From Hymenobacter volaticus (lineage in GTDB: Bacteria > Bacteroidota > Bacteroidia > Cytophagales > Hymenobacteraceae), in assembly GCF_022921055.1 (NCBI RefSeq), contig NZ_CP095063.1:62001-126000 (forward strand): DNA of 64,000 nt, given 5' to 3'. Both the position numbers and the translations under genes were made by a program. The notes beneath the pieces are model-generated. The model ran no database searches. It was not told the DNA's origin and saw nothing but the letters and a program-made list of their open reading frames with translations. This document shows, piece by piece, positions 54,651 through 63,355 of the stretch (the first letter of the stretch is position 1; every line of letters begins with the position of its first letter).

Positions 54651-55949
54651 ATGCCTGCTCTGCTCCCCTCCGCGTACCAAGCCCTCGAAGCACAACTCCA
54701 GGCTGCCCAGGCCGAGGTGGCTCGCTTGCAAGCCGAGCGAAACCAGCACGCGGCCGAGCACGCCGAAGCCGAGCGCTACCGCATCAGCCAGGTGCGCTTC
54801 CGTACGGTTTTCGAGCACTCCCCGCTGGGCCATAAAATCATTGATGCCGACCTAACTATCCGCCAAGCCAACGCCGCCGTGGCGGCCCTGCTAGGCATCG
54901 CTTCCCCGTTAGAACTGGTGGGCCGCGCCATTCGAGAATTTGCCCACCCCGACTACGCCGCCGACTGGTCGCGCTTGCAGGATGCCTTATGGGCTCACCA
55001 TCTGCCTTGGTTTGGGCTCGAAACCTGCCTGGTGCGCCCCGATGGTGGCCTAGTCTGGTGCCGGGTCACCTCGGTCTTGTTTCCCGACGAGCAGGGCGAA
55101 TTGGGCTACACCACCCTCGAAGATATTTCCGCGCGGCGGACCCTCGAGGCACAGGTGCAACTCTACACCCAAGCGTTGGAGGACGCCAACGAGGACCTAG
55201 CGGCTAGCAATGAGGAGTTACGGGTCCTCAACGAGGAACTGCAGGAAGCCAATGCGGCCCTGGGCCAGCTCAACACCGAACTCGACACGTTCGTCTATGC
55301 TGCCGCCCACGACTTACGCCTGCCCGTAGCCAACCTGCAAGGACTGGTGCAAGCACTGCTCGAGCAGCTACCGCCTGAGGCCCGACAAGCCGAGCTTGTT
55401 GAACCCATCCTGACCATGATGCAGGAGTCGATGACCCGCTTTCGCCACACGCTCGACCGCCTGGCCGACTTCGGCGCCACGCGCCAGCCCGCGGACCTAC
55501 CCCGCGAGTCGGTGAACCTTGCTACCGTGCTTGAGGAGGTCCGGCAAGAACTGGCCGCCCAGCTCGCGGCCACGGGTGGGCAACTGGTGGTGGAATTGGT
55601 CGGTCACGCCTCGTTCTGGTTTGCCGCCAAGCACGTGCACTCGGTCATGTTGAATCTGGTTAGCAATGCCCTCAAGTACCACCACCCCGACCGCCCGCCC
55701 GTGGTGCGCGTACGCAGCTACCGCGAGGCAGGCCGGGTAGTAGTCAGTGTGCACGATAACGGCCTTGGCCTGAGCGACACGCAGCAGCGGCAGCTTTTCG
55801 GCCTGTTCAAGCGTCTGCACCCGCACATCGAAGGTACGGGCGTAGGGCTGTACTTGGTCAAGAAGATCCTCGACCAGGCTGGGGGCAGCATCCGGGTCGA
55901 AAGTGAACTGGGGCGGGGTTCCCGCTTTACAGCTATTTTCCCTGCCTAA
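54651..55949 (+). CDS. Cytoplasmic PAS-domain histidine kinase
   Basis: 432 residues, no membrane span. An N-terminal coiled coil (10-45) leads to a PAS domain (about 46-165: FRTVFEHSPLGHKIIDADLT, GYTTLEDISARR) and a second coiled coil (165-210, NEELRVLNEELQEANAAL). The phosphoacceptor is His220 in YAAAHDLRLPVANLQG. ATP-binding motifs are N339 (MLNLVSNALKY), DNGLG (369-373) and GTGVGLYLVKK (395-405). It senses an unknown intracellular cue and phosphorylates a partner, most likely the single-domain response regulator encoded 253 bases downstream. The start at 54651 gives the complete coiled coil. Confidence 0.93.
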   Translation: MPALLPSAYQALEAQLQAAQAEVARLQAERNQHAAEHAEAERYRISQVRFRTVFEHSPLGHKIIDADLTIRQANAAVAALLGIASPLELVGRAIREFAHPDYAADWSRLQDALWAHHLPWFGLETCLVRPDGGLVWCRVTSVLFPDEQGELGYTTLEDISARRTLEAQVQLYTQALEDANEDLAASNEELRVLNEELQEANAALGQLNTELDTFVYAAAHDLRLPVANLQGLVQALLEQLPPEARQAELVEPILTMMQESMTRFRHTLDRLADFGATRQPADLPRESVNLATVLEEVRQELAAQLAATGGQLVVELVGHASFWFAAKHVHSVMLNLVSNALKYHHPDRPPVVRVRSYREAGRVVVSVHDNGLGLSDTQQRQLFGLFKRLHPHIEGTGVGLYLVKKILDQAGGSIRVESELGRGSRFTAIFPA

Positions 55950-56202
55950 GGCCGCCTCTTTTCTTCTGCCCACGAAGCGAAATATTCGCTTGGCACTTGC
56001 TTCCAGGCTTTAACTGCTTTCCGCACAAGGTAGCAGCGCAAGCCGAATACGCGGGGTTCTTTCTCGAGCGAGTGAGTTGGAAAAGAAGCGTCGTCAAAGC
56101 CCCGTTGCCGTCACAGCTTAATAGCCTCCGGGCTAGGCCCGCGTTGGGGCGGAGTGAATTGGGAACCTAACCTCACGCGCCCATCGGCCGTACGTACGCC
56201 CG

Positions 56203-56625
56203 ATGGCTGCAACCCCTACCATTTTGCTGGTCGATGATGACGAGCCGACCCGCCGCATTTTACAGCGCTGGTTGGCGCATTTGGGCGTGCGGGCCCACAT
56301 CCTGGAAGCCGAGGACGGCCAGCAAGCACTCGCTTACGTCGAAGCACACTGCCAAAGCAGCGACACCCCGCCCGCTTTGTTGGTCTTACTGGATTTAAAC
56401 ATGCCCGTCATGGATGGGCTCGAGTTTTTGGAAAACCATGGGCAGCTGCCGTTGGTCTGCCGAGAGGGAATCCCCGTTATTGTCTTGTCAGGTGGCGCGT
56501 CCAACGCCGCCGAGCAAGCGCGGGTGCGCGCTCTGGCGGCTGACGTCAAATTTAAACCCTTGGACCTGGAAAGCTTAGCCGCCCTGGTGCAACAGCATCT
56601 GCCCTTTGCTTTACCAGGCTCGTAA
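56203..56625 (+). CDS. Single-domain response regulator (CheY-like)
   Basis: 140 residues forming only a receiver domain: acidic pocket VDDDEPTRR (Asp11-13), phosphorylation site Asp64 in VLLDLNMPVMDG, switch Ser96 in VIVLSGGAS, and Lys118-Pro in DVKFKPLD. No output domain is attached, so it probably acts by protein contact or as a phosphorelay step. It is the likely partner of the PAS kinase upstream on the same strand. Typical Hymenobacter-like genomes have many such pairs. Confidence 0.93.
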   Translation: MAATPTILLVDDDEPTRRILQRWLAHLGVRAHILEAEDGQQALAYVEAHCQSSDTPPALLVLLDLNMPVMDGLEFLENHGQLPLVCREGIPVIVLSGGASNAAEQARVRALAADVKFKPLDLESLAALVQQHLPFALPGS

Positions 56626-57158
56626 ACTAAAACTATGTGGGCGGGCGGGTGCCTGCACGTCCTTTTGCAGACCTACTATAGCTAGAAAGAAGCAATACTA
56701 AGCCGCCAAAGAGATAGGTATACTCCTCTTACAATAGGGTTGTCTGGGCAGCTCGACTACGCTCCGCTTTTACAAAGGGGCAACTCGGCGTTTGTTCAAA
56801 CTAACTATGCTATCGGTAGCTCTTTGGTGTGGTTGCGCTGGGTGGTCTCTACTTGGTATTTAGCCAGCAGCTGCCAGGTGTTGTAATCAGGTCTATGTCA
56901 AACGAGGTTTCAGCCGGTTGACGCTGATTAGAGAAGTTCTATTCGCCGTAGATTCAGGTGACTCTGCTGACCGTAGGAAAGCCCAGTCGAGGGCGACAGA
57001 ATAGTTAGCGAGACGGCTGGCTCCTCGGAGCCAGCCGAGCTAGAATGCATCAGTTTGAAGACCGAGTCGGAGTTTTACTGCGCTTATTTAACAACACCCA
57101 ATAAAGTCGGTTACTTCCGCGGGATGACTACTACCGAGTCTAGTTGGCCAGCAAGGTT
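56626..57158. other. Gap between convergent genes
   Basis: 533 bases without a protein-like frame. It contains the hairpin at 57014-57037. Confidence 0.45.
57014..57037 (-). terminator. 10-bp perfect hairpin, likely terminator
   Basis: CGGCTGGCTC at 57014-57023 pairs with 57028-57037 around a 4-base loop. It is about 120 bases beyond the repaired stop of the minus-strand SDR gene. There is no U tract. Confidence 0.5.
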
Positions 57159-57868
57159 TTACCAGGGCAATACGCCCGTGGATGAAGAGACCGTGCCCGT
57201 GGGACCATCCGCCGGTAGCAGGGCCAGCCGGATGGCCTCCGCTGCCCCCTGCGCGGGGTATCCGTGCCCGCAAAGCCGTTCAGGTCGGTGGCCGTGTAGC
57301 CGGGAGCGGCCGAGTTTACTTTGATGGCCGTCTCTCGTAGCTCGTAGGCTAACTGCACGGTGAGCATATTCAGCGCGGCCTTCGAGGCCGAGTACCCCAG
57401 CAGGCCCCAGTCGTTCTGGCCACTGAGCGTGAGCGAGCCCAACGGACTAGACACGTTGACGATGCGCCCTGCCGCGGCTTGCTTCACCAGCGGTAAAAAC
57501 GTTTGAGTAACGGCCAGTGCGCCCAGGAAATTAGTCTGGAGCACTTGCTCTACACTGTGCACGGCGGCCGTGCTTGGCGCGCCGTCGCCGGCCGCATTAA
57601 TGCCCGCATTGTTCACCAGAATGTCGAGGCAGCCTTCCTCACGCTGCAGATGCACCGCCGCCGCGTCGAGCGTCGCTTGGTTGGCTAGGTCCAGTTCAAG
57701 GAATAGCACGTCACCGGCGGAGGCCAATTCTGCTACGGCTTGCTGGCCTTTAGCCGCGTCGCGGGCCCCTAGATACACCCGGCAGCCCGCTTGCAGCAGC
57801 CCCCGCACAATTTCCAACCCGATGCCTTTGTTACCGCCGGTGACCAGCGCAATTTTTCTGTTTGCCAT
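57159..57868 (-). pseudogene. SDR-family oxidoreductase, one frameshift near the end
   Basis: About 236 residues after repair. It has the loop VTGGNKGIGLEIVRG (about 9-23), ILVNNAGINAAG, the serine in IVNVSSPLG, YSASKAAL (Tyr-Lys) and the segment VNSAAPGYTATDLNGFAG, close to carbonyl reductase-type SDRs. The frame then changes; adding one G on the plus strand to the run at 57255-57258 restores TPAQGAAEAIRLALLPADGP and ends TGVLPW at the TAA 57159-57161. The length is then divisible by three. A GACCTTTG box lies upstream, and an AraC gene is encoded just upstream on the same strand. Confidence 0.87.
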
Positions 57869-57917
57869 GTTGCCTGTGGGTTTGGCCTCCCGGAATCAGG
57901 AGGTGAGTTAATGCCTG

Positions 57918-57926
57918 GCAAAGGTC
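57918..57926 (-). promoter_or_regulatory. GACCTTTGC box, likely -7 element
   Basis: On the minus strand GGACCTTTGC lies 50 bases before the SDR start at 57868. Confidence 0.45.
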
Positions 57927-57988
57927 CGGCAGACAAATAGGAGGCAAACTTCGCCAATCAACCCATCTGTTTTAAATTTCAAACATTC

Positions 57989-58923
57989 TTACCTTCCAAA
58001 TCCGGCCAACCGCCGGAAGTCACCCGGCGTTTGATCGGCGTGGCGCTTGAAAAAGGTACAGAAGTGGGCGACATCGGCAAAGCCTAGGCTATCGGCAATC
58101 TCCGAAACGCTCCAAGTGGTTTGCTTGAGCAAGAATTTGGCTTCCTGCGTCAAGCGGCGGCTGATGAGAGCGGTGGTGGTGTGGCCCATCATCTCTTTCA
58201 GTACGCGGTTGAGGTGGTTGACATGCACGGCCAATTGGTCAGCATAGTCGGTGGCGGTGCGCAGGCGCAGTGGCGGCTGCGGGCTTTGGCGCGGAAACTG
58301 TCGTTCTAGCAACTCCGTGAACTGAGTGGCGACCCGTTCGGCGGCGCTGTGCGTAGCCAGCGGAACGGGGACGGCTGCAACTTCTGCACCAAGTGAATCA
58401 ACTCCCAGAGGTAGGTGCGCAATAGGTCATGTTTGTAGGCATAGCCCGACCCGAGCTCGTGCATCATCTTCTGGAAAATAGCTTCGAGCGCCACGCAGTC
58501 GGCCTCGGCCACTTCCCACACCGGGTAAGCGCCGGGCTGAAAAATCGGCAGTTCCGCCAGTACTACCCCGGTGCGGGCAGGTAATAGAAACGCGTCGTCG
58601 AAGAGGCAGCTATAGCCCGCAAAATCTTCGGTGAGCGGCAGCCACCGGTAGGGCACGCGCGGCGTCACCAGAAACAAGGTATTGGCGCCGACGTGCGGGG
58701 CCTGGTCGGCATACTCCACCTGGTTACGCCCGCGGCAGAGTGTGATTTTATGGTAGGCTCGCCGGGTAAACGCCATCGGGGGCGCCTGGCGGAGGTCCGC
58801 CAACGGGAACACGTTAAAATGCCCCACGCCTTGTCCCATATCCGGCGGCGGCAAGACGCCAACAGCGGATTCAGGAGTTGGGGCGCATGCAGCGTAAAAG
58901 GCAGCTAAGGAATTGGGTTTCAT
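57989..58923 (-). pseudogene. AraC-family regulator, one frameshift (likely intact)
   Basis: About 311 residues after repair, from the ATG at 58923. The sensor half contains VGHFNVFPLADLRQAPPMAF, HKITLCRGRNQVEYADQAPH and VTPRVPYRWLPLTEDFAGYS. The DNA-binding half has DYADQLAVHVNHLNRVLKEM and TWSVSEIADSLGFADVAHFC with FFKRHADQTPGDFRR. The break is at VQKLQPSP; one extra G on the plus strand in the run at 58367-58370 restores VPLATHSAAERVATQFTELL and a length divisible by three. It is encoded upstream of the SDR on the same strand with its own gap, so it may control that gene. Confidence 0.88.
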
Positions 58924-58976
58924 ACGGGCAATTGTACGAATCAAGCGGGCAAGTAGACATTTGCCTACAGCAAGCG

Positions 58977-59510
58977 CTACTGAGTCGGCTGGCCTTTGCC
59001 GTACGCATGGTCATGAGCGCGTTGACGCTGATACACTGCTGGCAGACCCTGATAGACCCCGAAGGCTTCGGTTGATTTAGTTAACAACGAGTGAGCGACT
59101 AGCACCGATCCTTTCTTCATCTGCGCGCCTCCCAACACCATGGCAGCAGCGCCCACCAAAACAAAGTCTTCGAGCACAATACCCCGTTCCCGACCCTTGC
59201 ACTGCGGGTGGTTCATGTCGTGGTCAGCGGTCATCAGCTTCACTTCGGGTGCAATAATAACGTTGCTGCCGATAACAATGCTGGCGCGGTTGTCTAGGCG
59301 GCAGTACTCGTTGATGACAGTATTCTCCCCGATGCTTAACAGGCCCGAACCATTGAATTTACAGCCCCTACCGATGCAACTTCCCTTGCCTATTCCATAG
59401 CGCATGATGTACCGGTAATAAAACAGTCTTACCAGCAGGATGGGGATGTAAGAAACGATAAAGTTGCACACGTAAATCTTGCATTCGCTGTAAATCCACC
59501 GGGGCTTCAT
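58977..59510 (-). CDS. Hexapeptide-repeat acetyltransferase (WcaF/maltose O-acetyltransferase-like)
   Basis: 177 residues. A hydrophobic N-terminus (YVCNFIVSYIPILLVRLFYY) precedes a left-handed beta-helix of isoleucine/valine hexapeptides: YGIGKGSCIGRGCKFNGSGL, LSIGENTVINEYCRLDNRAS, IVIGSNVIIAPEVKLMTADH. The active histidine is in TADHDMNHPQ. It would acetylate a sugar during surface polysaccharide synthesis. It is the last gene of the minus-strand polysaccharide block, 144 bases after the glycosyltransferase's repaired end. Acceptor unknown. Confidence 0.87.
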   Translation of the reverse strand: MKPRWIYSECKIYVCNFIVSYIPILLVRLFYYRYIMRYGIGKGSCIGRGCKFNGSGLLSIGENTVINEYCRLDNRASIVIGSNVIIAPEVKLMTADHDMNHPQCKGRERGIVLEDFVLVGAAAMVLGGAQMKKGSVLVAHSLLTKSTEAFGVYQGLPAVYQRQRAHDHAYGKGQPTQ

Positions 59511-59654
59511 GTTAACTCTGGGTAGTTGTACATTTCTTGGTCCAGCAACCCGCTTTTTCGCATTCTCTTAGGGCAGTTGGCCAAACAGGAAAAAGCGCGT
59601 GTGGGCAGTAAAGGGTGGCGCTCGATTAACGTAGGAGTTAGCAACGCGCCCGGC

Positions 59655-60790
59655 TTAGGGCAACGTGTATTCCTGGCGATAGAAAGCCTCGACCCGCTGC
59701 AAATACTTTTCGTAGCTGTGATCGGGCCGGCACAGGGCGGCGACTTCGCTATTATACGTTTGGTAAGCCGACTCCTGATCCAGCCGCTGCATGTCCGCCA
59801 CAATATTTTCGTACAGGGCCTCGTAGGAAGCGTAGAACGTGGGAACCGCTTGGTACTTGGGCAAAAAGAAGTCTTCGTTGTAGACCGTAAACGAGACTCC
59901 CCTTTGAGCACGGGGAAAATAGTGTAGCCGTCAAATCCCTCCCCAAAAGAAATCGACCATTTCGCTTTGGCTTCCAACACTTTGAAGTCGTCGTACTTCA
60001 TGTTTTGGATGACGATTAGTTGGAGCGCGGGAAAAGCTTGGCGAATCCGAGTCAGAATTTTCACTTTGTCTGGATGCTCATCCGGGGATACCATCATAAT
60101 GTTTTCCTTGCCCCGGTAAGGCACCACTTCGATTTCCTGCTGCTCGAACCAGGCGCTAAGCAAGTGCGTCGGGGCGGCGTAGAGTTGCCGCAGGGCCGGC
60201 GTAGTATAGCTGCTGTGGGCGGTCGTAATGGTTAGGTGGGGCGTTAGCTGCCGCAGTTGCTCGATTACCTCTGGTGCCGGCATCAACTGGATGTTTTGGT
60301 TCATCACGTTGATGTGCAAGTCTTTGAGAGCCCGCAACTTGCTGGTTTGCGCGGGCGTTAACTCCCGCAGAAAATACGGCACGTAGTACTCGAGCAGGTG
60401 CAAGCACACTGCTTGCTGGGCCGGAGGGCGTCCAGAATTAAATTGAAGCGGATCAGTTGGCCGTCGTTGCGGAACCAGCGGTAGCGCAACGACGTCAGTT
60501 TGTTGGGGTAGGTTGCCAGCAGCACGCTCGCCTTAGAGCCCAACAAGGTCCGGGTAGCGCAGTAAAAAGCATAAATAGATAAGATCCCCCGCTGATGGAA
60601 TCCGTGCCGGGCACGAGCATCACTACCACTTGTGGGGCGATGGGGGCATAGCTTGGAGCCGCCGGCGCTGCAGCACATGAAAGTAGGGCTGCAGTGTTAG
60701 CAGAGCGGCCATGCGCAGGGGCTGCCGCAGAAACTTCGCGGCCCGCTGCTTTACTTGTGCCGCCAAACTTGACTCCCGGGCCTTCTGCAT
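59655..60790 (-). pseudogene. Glycosyltransferase-like polysaccharide biosynthesis protein, four frameshifts
   Basis: Four single-base G/C insertions rebuild one continuous 379-residue protein from ATG 60790 to TAA 59655: at plus-strand runs 60642-60646, 60586-60590, 60418-60420 and 59899-59902. The total (1136 + 4 = 1140) is divisible by three. The rebuilt order is KFLRQPLRMAALLTLQPYFH, IAPQVVVMLVPGTDSISGG, ILSIYAFYCATRTLLGSKAS, LHLLEYYVPYFLRELTPAQT, ENIMMVSPDEHPDKVKILTR, KWSISFGEGFDGYTIFPVLK and SFTVYNEDFFLPKYQAVPTF. It resembles capsule-type glycosyltransferases without a clear family. It follows the NeuD-like gene by 19 bases and shares its operon. Confidence 0.8.
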
Positions 60791-60809
60791 CTGCTTGCTA
60801 TTATTAGGG

Positions 60810-61453
60810 CTAAGACACGTTTTCCAAGCGCTTAATCACTTTGGCCGGGGTGCCCACCGCCACCACGTTGGCTTCTACGTCTTTGGTGACTACGCTACCG
60901 GCGCCAATGACGGTGTTGTCCCCAATTGTAACACCGGGCAATAGGATGGCATTGGTACCGATGGCGCAATTCTCCCCGATTTGCACGTGCCCCGAAATCC
61001 GGGTGCCCGGCATCAGCTCGGTGTAGTCGCCAATTACACTGTCGTGGCCGATGGTGCAGCATACGTTCAGCAGCACGCCCTCCCCCACCCGGATGTCGGT
61101 GGTGAGAATACAGCCCTCCATTATTGTGCAGCCATCTCCGATTTCAATTCCGAACGCGCCGATGGAGGTCTTAGGAGAAATAATAGACGTTAGCACGCCC
61201 CTGCAGCTGCGCAGTTTAGCGGCCAGCAAGCGCCGTACTTTCGGATTGCCTACTCCGAGCACGAATTGCTGGTCTTGGTGGCTTAGCCACTGCCGGGCTT
61301 CTTCTTCGGTTTGCAGCACCGCGTATCGCCCATAGAGGTGCGGGGCAAATTGGTCGATACGTTGTCGAAGAAGGCCAGGTGGGCCTGCTGGTTGGTTGAG
61401 TAAATCAGCTCGAACACTTCTTTTGCAAACCCTTTGGCGCCCGCGATTAGCAT
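60810..61453 (-). pseudogene. PglD/NeuD-like sugar O/N-acyltransferase, one frameshift
   Basis: About 214 residues after repair. The N-terminal Rossmann-like part is LIAGAKGFAKEVFELIYSTN; then the frame breaks at NLP. Adding one G on the plus strand to the run at 61342-61345 restores PHLYGRYAVLQTEEEARQWL and a length divisible by three. The beta-helix follows (VLTSIISPKTSIGAFGIEIG, EGVLLNVCCTIGHDSVIGDY with the catalytic-type His, NCAIGTNAILLPGVTIGDNT). Such enzymes acylate UDP-sugars with acetyl-CoA. It stands between the HTTM and glycosyltransferase genes in the polysaccharide block. Confidence 0.88.
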
Positions 61454-61579
61454 ACAATTTCGTTTAGTTTTAGCCTTTACATCGTATTATCATACCCTTG
61501 CCTTCGCCGTTGCTGGCGGCTGTACGGCCGGCGGTGGGCCGCTGTCATCTCCAGTTAACCACTGCTCTATTTCCGCGAA

Positions 61580-63232
61580 CTACAAAGTGGGTATATCGGC
61601 GAGCTGAGCGGTGAACTGCTGATTTTCCCACCTAACCACGCCCGCCTCAATCCAGGGGGCTGCGCGTTGCTTTTCCAGGAAACCAGGTTCCCACTCGGTG
61701 GCTTCACGGATTTTCTTGACTTTCACCCTGAATTGGCAATGGTTTAAGTCCACATGGTTTTTGGTGGCCCAGAAAGCCGTGAAGTTGCGAATGCCTTTTT
61801 CCAGGCGGGCCTGGTCGATTTTTTTCGTAATGATGTCGTAGGTCCATTTCAGCCACAACACGCCGTAGAGGTACGCCCCGGGCTGCCCGTCGGCCCGAAT
61901 GATGGGCAGAAAGCGCTCCACACCGTCGGCGCCGACGTAGGTAACGGCCACGATGCGCGTGTACCCCGCGAAATGCTCGTCGAGCGCAATGGGATGGTTG
62001 GTGATACCAAAAAACTTGCGCGAGGGCACAGTGGACGCCAGCGTAAGGCGGGCCAGCCCCTGGCCAACTAGCGTGTGGTCTAAGCCGGATTTTTCGCGCA
62101 GGAGTTGCGCCAGGGTGGAGTTGTAGGAGACGGCGCCCTGCATCAGCGTTAGCGCCACCAGGCCTGCTGTTAAGCCCGCCAGTTTTAGTTTACGCAGGGG
62201 GTTGTCCGCGCTGGCATTCTCGTGTTGAATGGTAGCGGCTTGGTCGCCAGCCGCCCTCGGGGTACTATTAGACAGCCCACAGGAACGAGCTTCAATCAAG
62301 CGGCGCAGTTGGGGGCGCAGCAGCAGCCAGGCCGCCAGGCCCCGGTCCGGCCGGGCCTTAAACCAGCGGCGCCAGTACGAAACCGGCACCATCAGTAAAT
62401 AGATAGACCCAAAGCCGAGGGCAAAGAAGGGCAGATTGAAAAACAGCAGTACCCCCACGTGCAGCCCCACCCCAATGACCATCAGTCCCGCCCGGAACTT
62501 GCGGAAAGGAAACAGAAACAGGAAAAAGAACTCGAACACCAACGTCAGGTAGCCTAAAAACTTAACCAGCCCTTCCTGATTCAAGATGAACGTGCCGTTG
62601 GACCCCATTTCAAACGGCGAGGACATCGGCTTCCACATCCCCAGCCCCTTCAGCCACAGGGGTGCCGTCAGTTTGTAGAGCGTTGAATCAAAGTAAACGA
62701 AGGCAATACCCACGATAACGGGCACGTAGTAGGCGAGTTGGCTAACTGTGCGGGGCGGTGGGGAAAGAGTGCCCGCACTCGACGCACGCACCGTCCGCCA
62801 GACCCGATCCAAGGACAGGCACTGCCCAATGGGCAGGAACAAGAACAGGAAACTGATGCTCACGTATACAGGGGTCATCATGTAGACGTAGGTGCGCACC
62901 GACGAAAAGAACAGCAGCACAAACACGTAGTTGGCGATGGCCGCGGCGCGCGTAAACCAGCCGAGTAGCAACAGCACAATCGCCCCCATCCACAAAACCA
63001 AGGGCCCGGCAAAACTCATTTCCGAGGGCTCGATAAAGGGTATGGCATCGAAGATCAGCTCCCGGAAATAGAACAAGTTGGCAACCTCGCCCAGTAGAAC
63101 GGCGCTGAACACAATGCGGAACAAGGCTAAGCCGGTGCCGTCAATTTGTTTGTCGTAGACTTTGCGGATTTTGCGGTACGCTTTAGCGAATATCCCTTCC
63201 GCAACCGGGCGCTGAAGTTGATCAGTGATCAT
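61580..63232 (-). CDS. HTTM-domain integral membrane protein
   Basis: 550 residues with about 8-9 membrane segments, among them LVLWMGAIVLLLLGWFTRAA, YVFVLLFFSSVRTYVYMMTP, VYVSISFLFLFLPIGQCLSL, YLTLVFEFFFLFLFPFRKFR and LMVIGVGLHVGVLLFFNLPF. The latter segments, with H-V-G, match the HTTM (horizontally transferred transmembrane) domain related to vitamin K-dependent gamma-carboxylase. The C-terminal 150 residues are soluble (HFAGYTRIVAVTYVGADGVE). The carboxylase residues are not established here. It lies between the aminotransferase and the NeuD-like gene. Its role in glycan synthesis is not known. Confidence 0.85.
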   Translation of the reverse strand: MITDQLQRPVAEGIFAKAYRKIRKVYDKQIDGTGLALFRIVFSAVLLGEVANLFYFRELIFDAIPFIEPSEMSFAGPLVLWMGAIVLLLLGWFTRAAAIANYVFVLLFFSSVRTYVYMMTPVYVSISFLFLFLPIGQCLSLDRVWRTVRASSAGTLSPPPRTVSQLAYYVPVIVGIAFVYFDSTLYKLTAPLWLKGLGMWKPMSSPFEMGSNGTFILNQEGLVKFLGYLTLVFEFFFLFLFPFRKFRAGLMVIGVGLHVGVLLFFNLPFFALGFGSIYLLMVPVSYWRRWFKARPDRGLAAWLLLRPQLRRLIEARSCGLSNSTPRAAGDQAATIQHENASADNPLRKLKLAGLTAGLVALTLMQGAVSYNSTLAQLLREKSGLDHTLVGQGLARLTLASTVPSRKFFGITNHPIALDEHFAGYTRIVAVTYVGADGVERFLPIIRADGQPGAYLYGVLWLKWTYDIITKKIDQARLEKGIRNFTAFWATKNHVDLNHCQFRVKVKKIREATEWEPGFLEKQRAAPWIEAGVVRWENQQFTAQLADIPTL

Positions 63233-63355
63233 TACCTGAGTGAAGGATGCTAGGTGATGGAATAAAAGGTTGCCAACGGCCCCTTAGAAAGCTCCTGCCT
63301 GATCGGGCCAGGCCAGGGACCCCGCGCTAATGGCCGCTTAAGGCCAGGTAATGCA

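Noticed and set aside
13158..61345. Phase variation by slipped-strand mispairing at G/C runs
   Set aside because: Runs are only 3-6 bases, too short for typical phase-variable tracts, and sit in unrelated housekeeping-like genes, four in a single gene. Systematic base-calling error is simpler.
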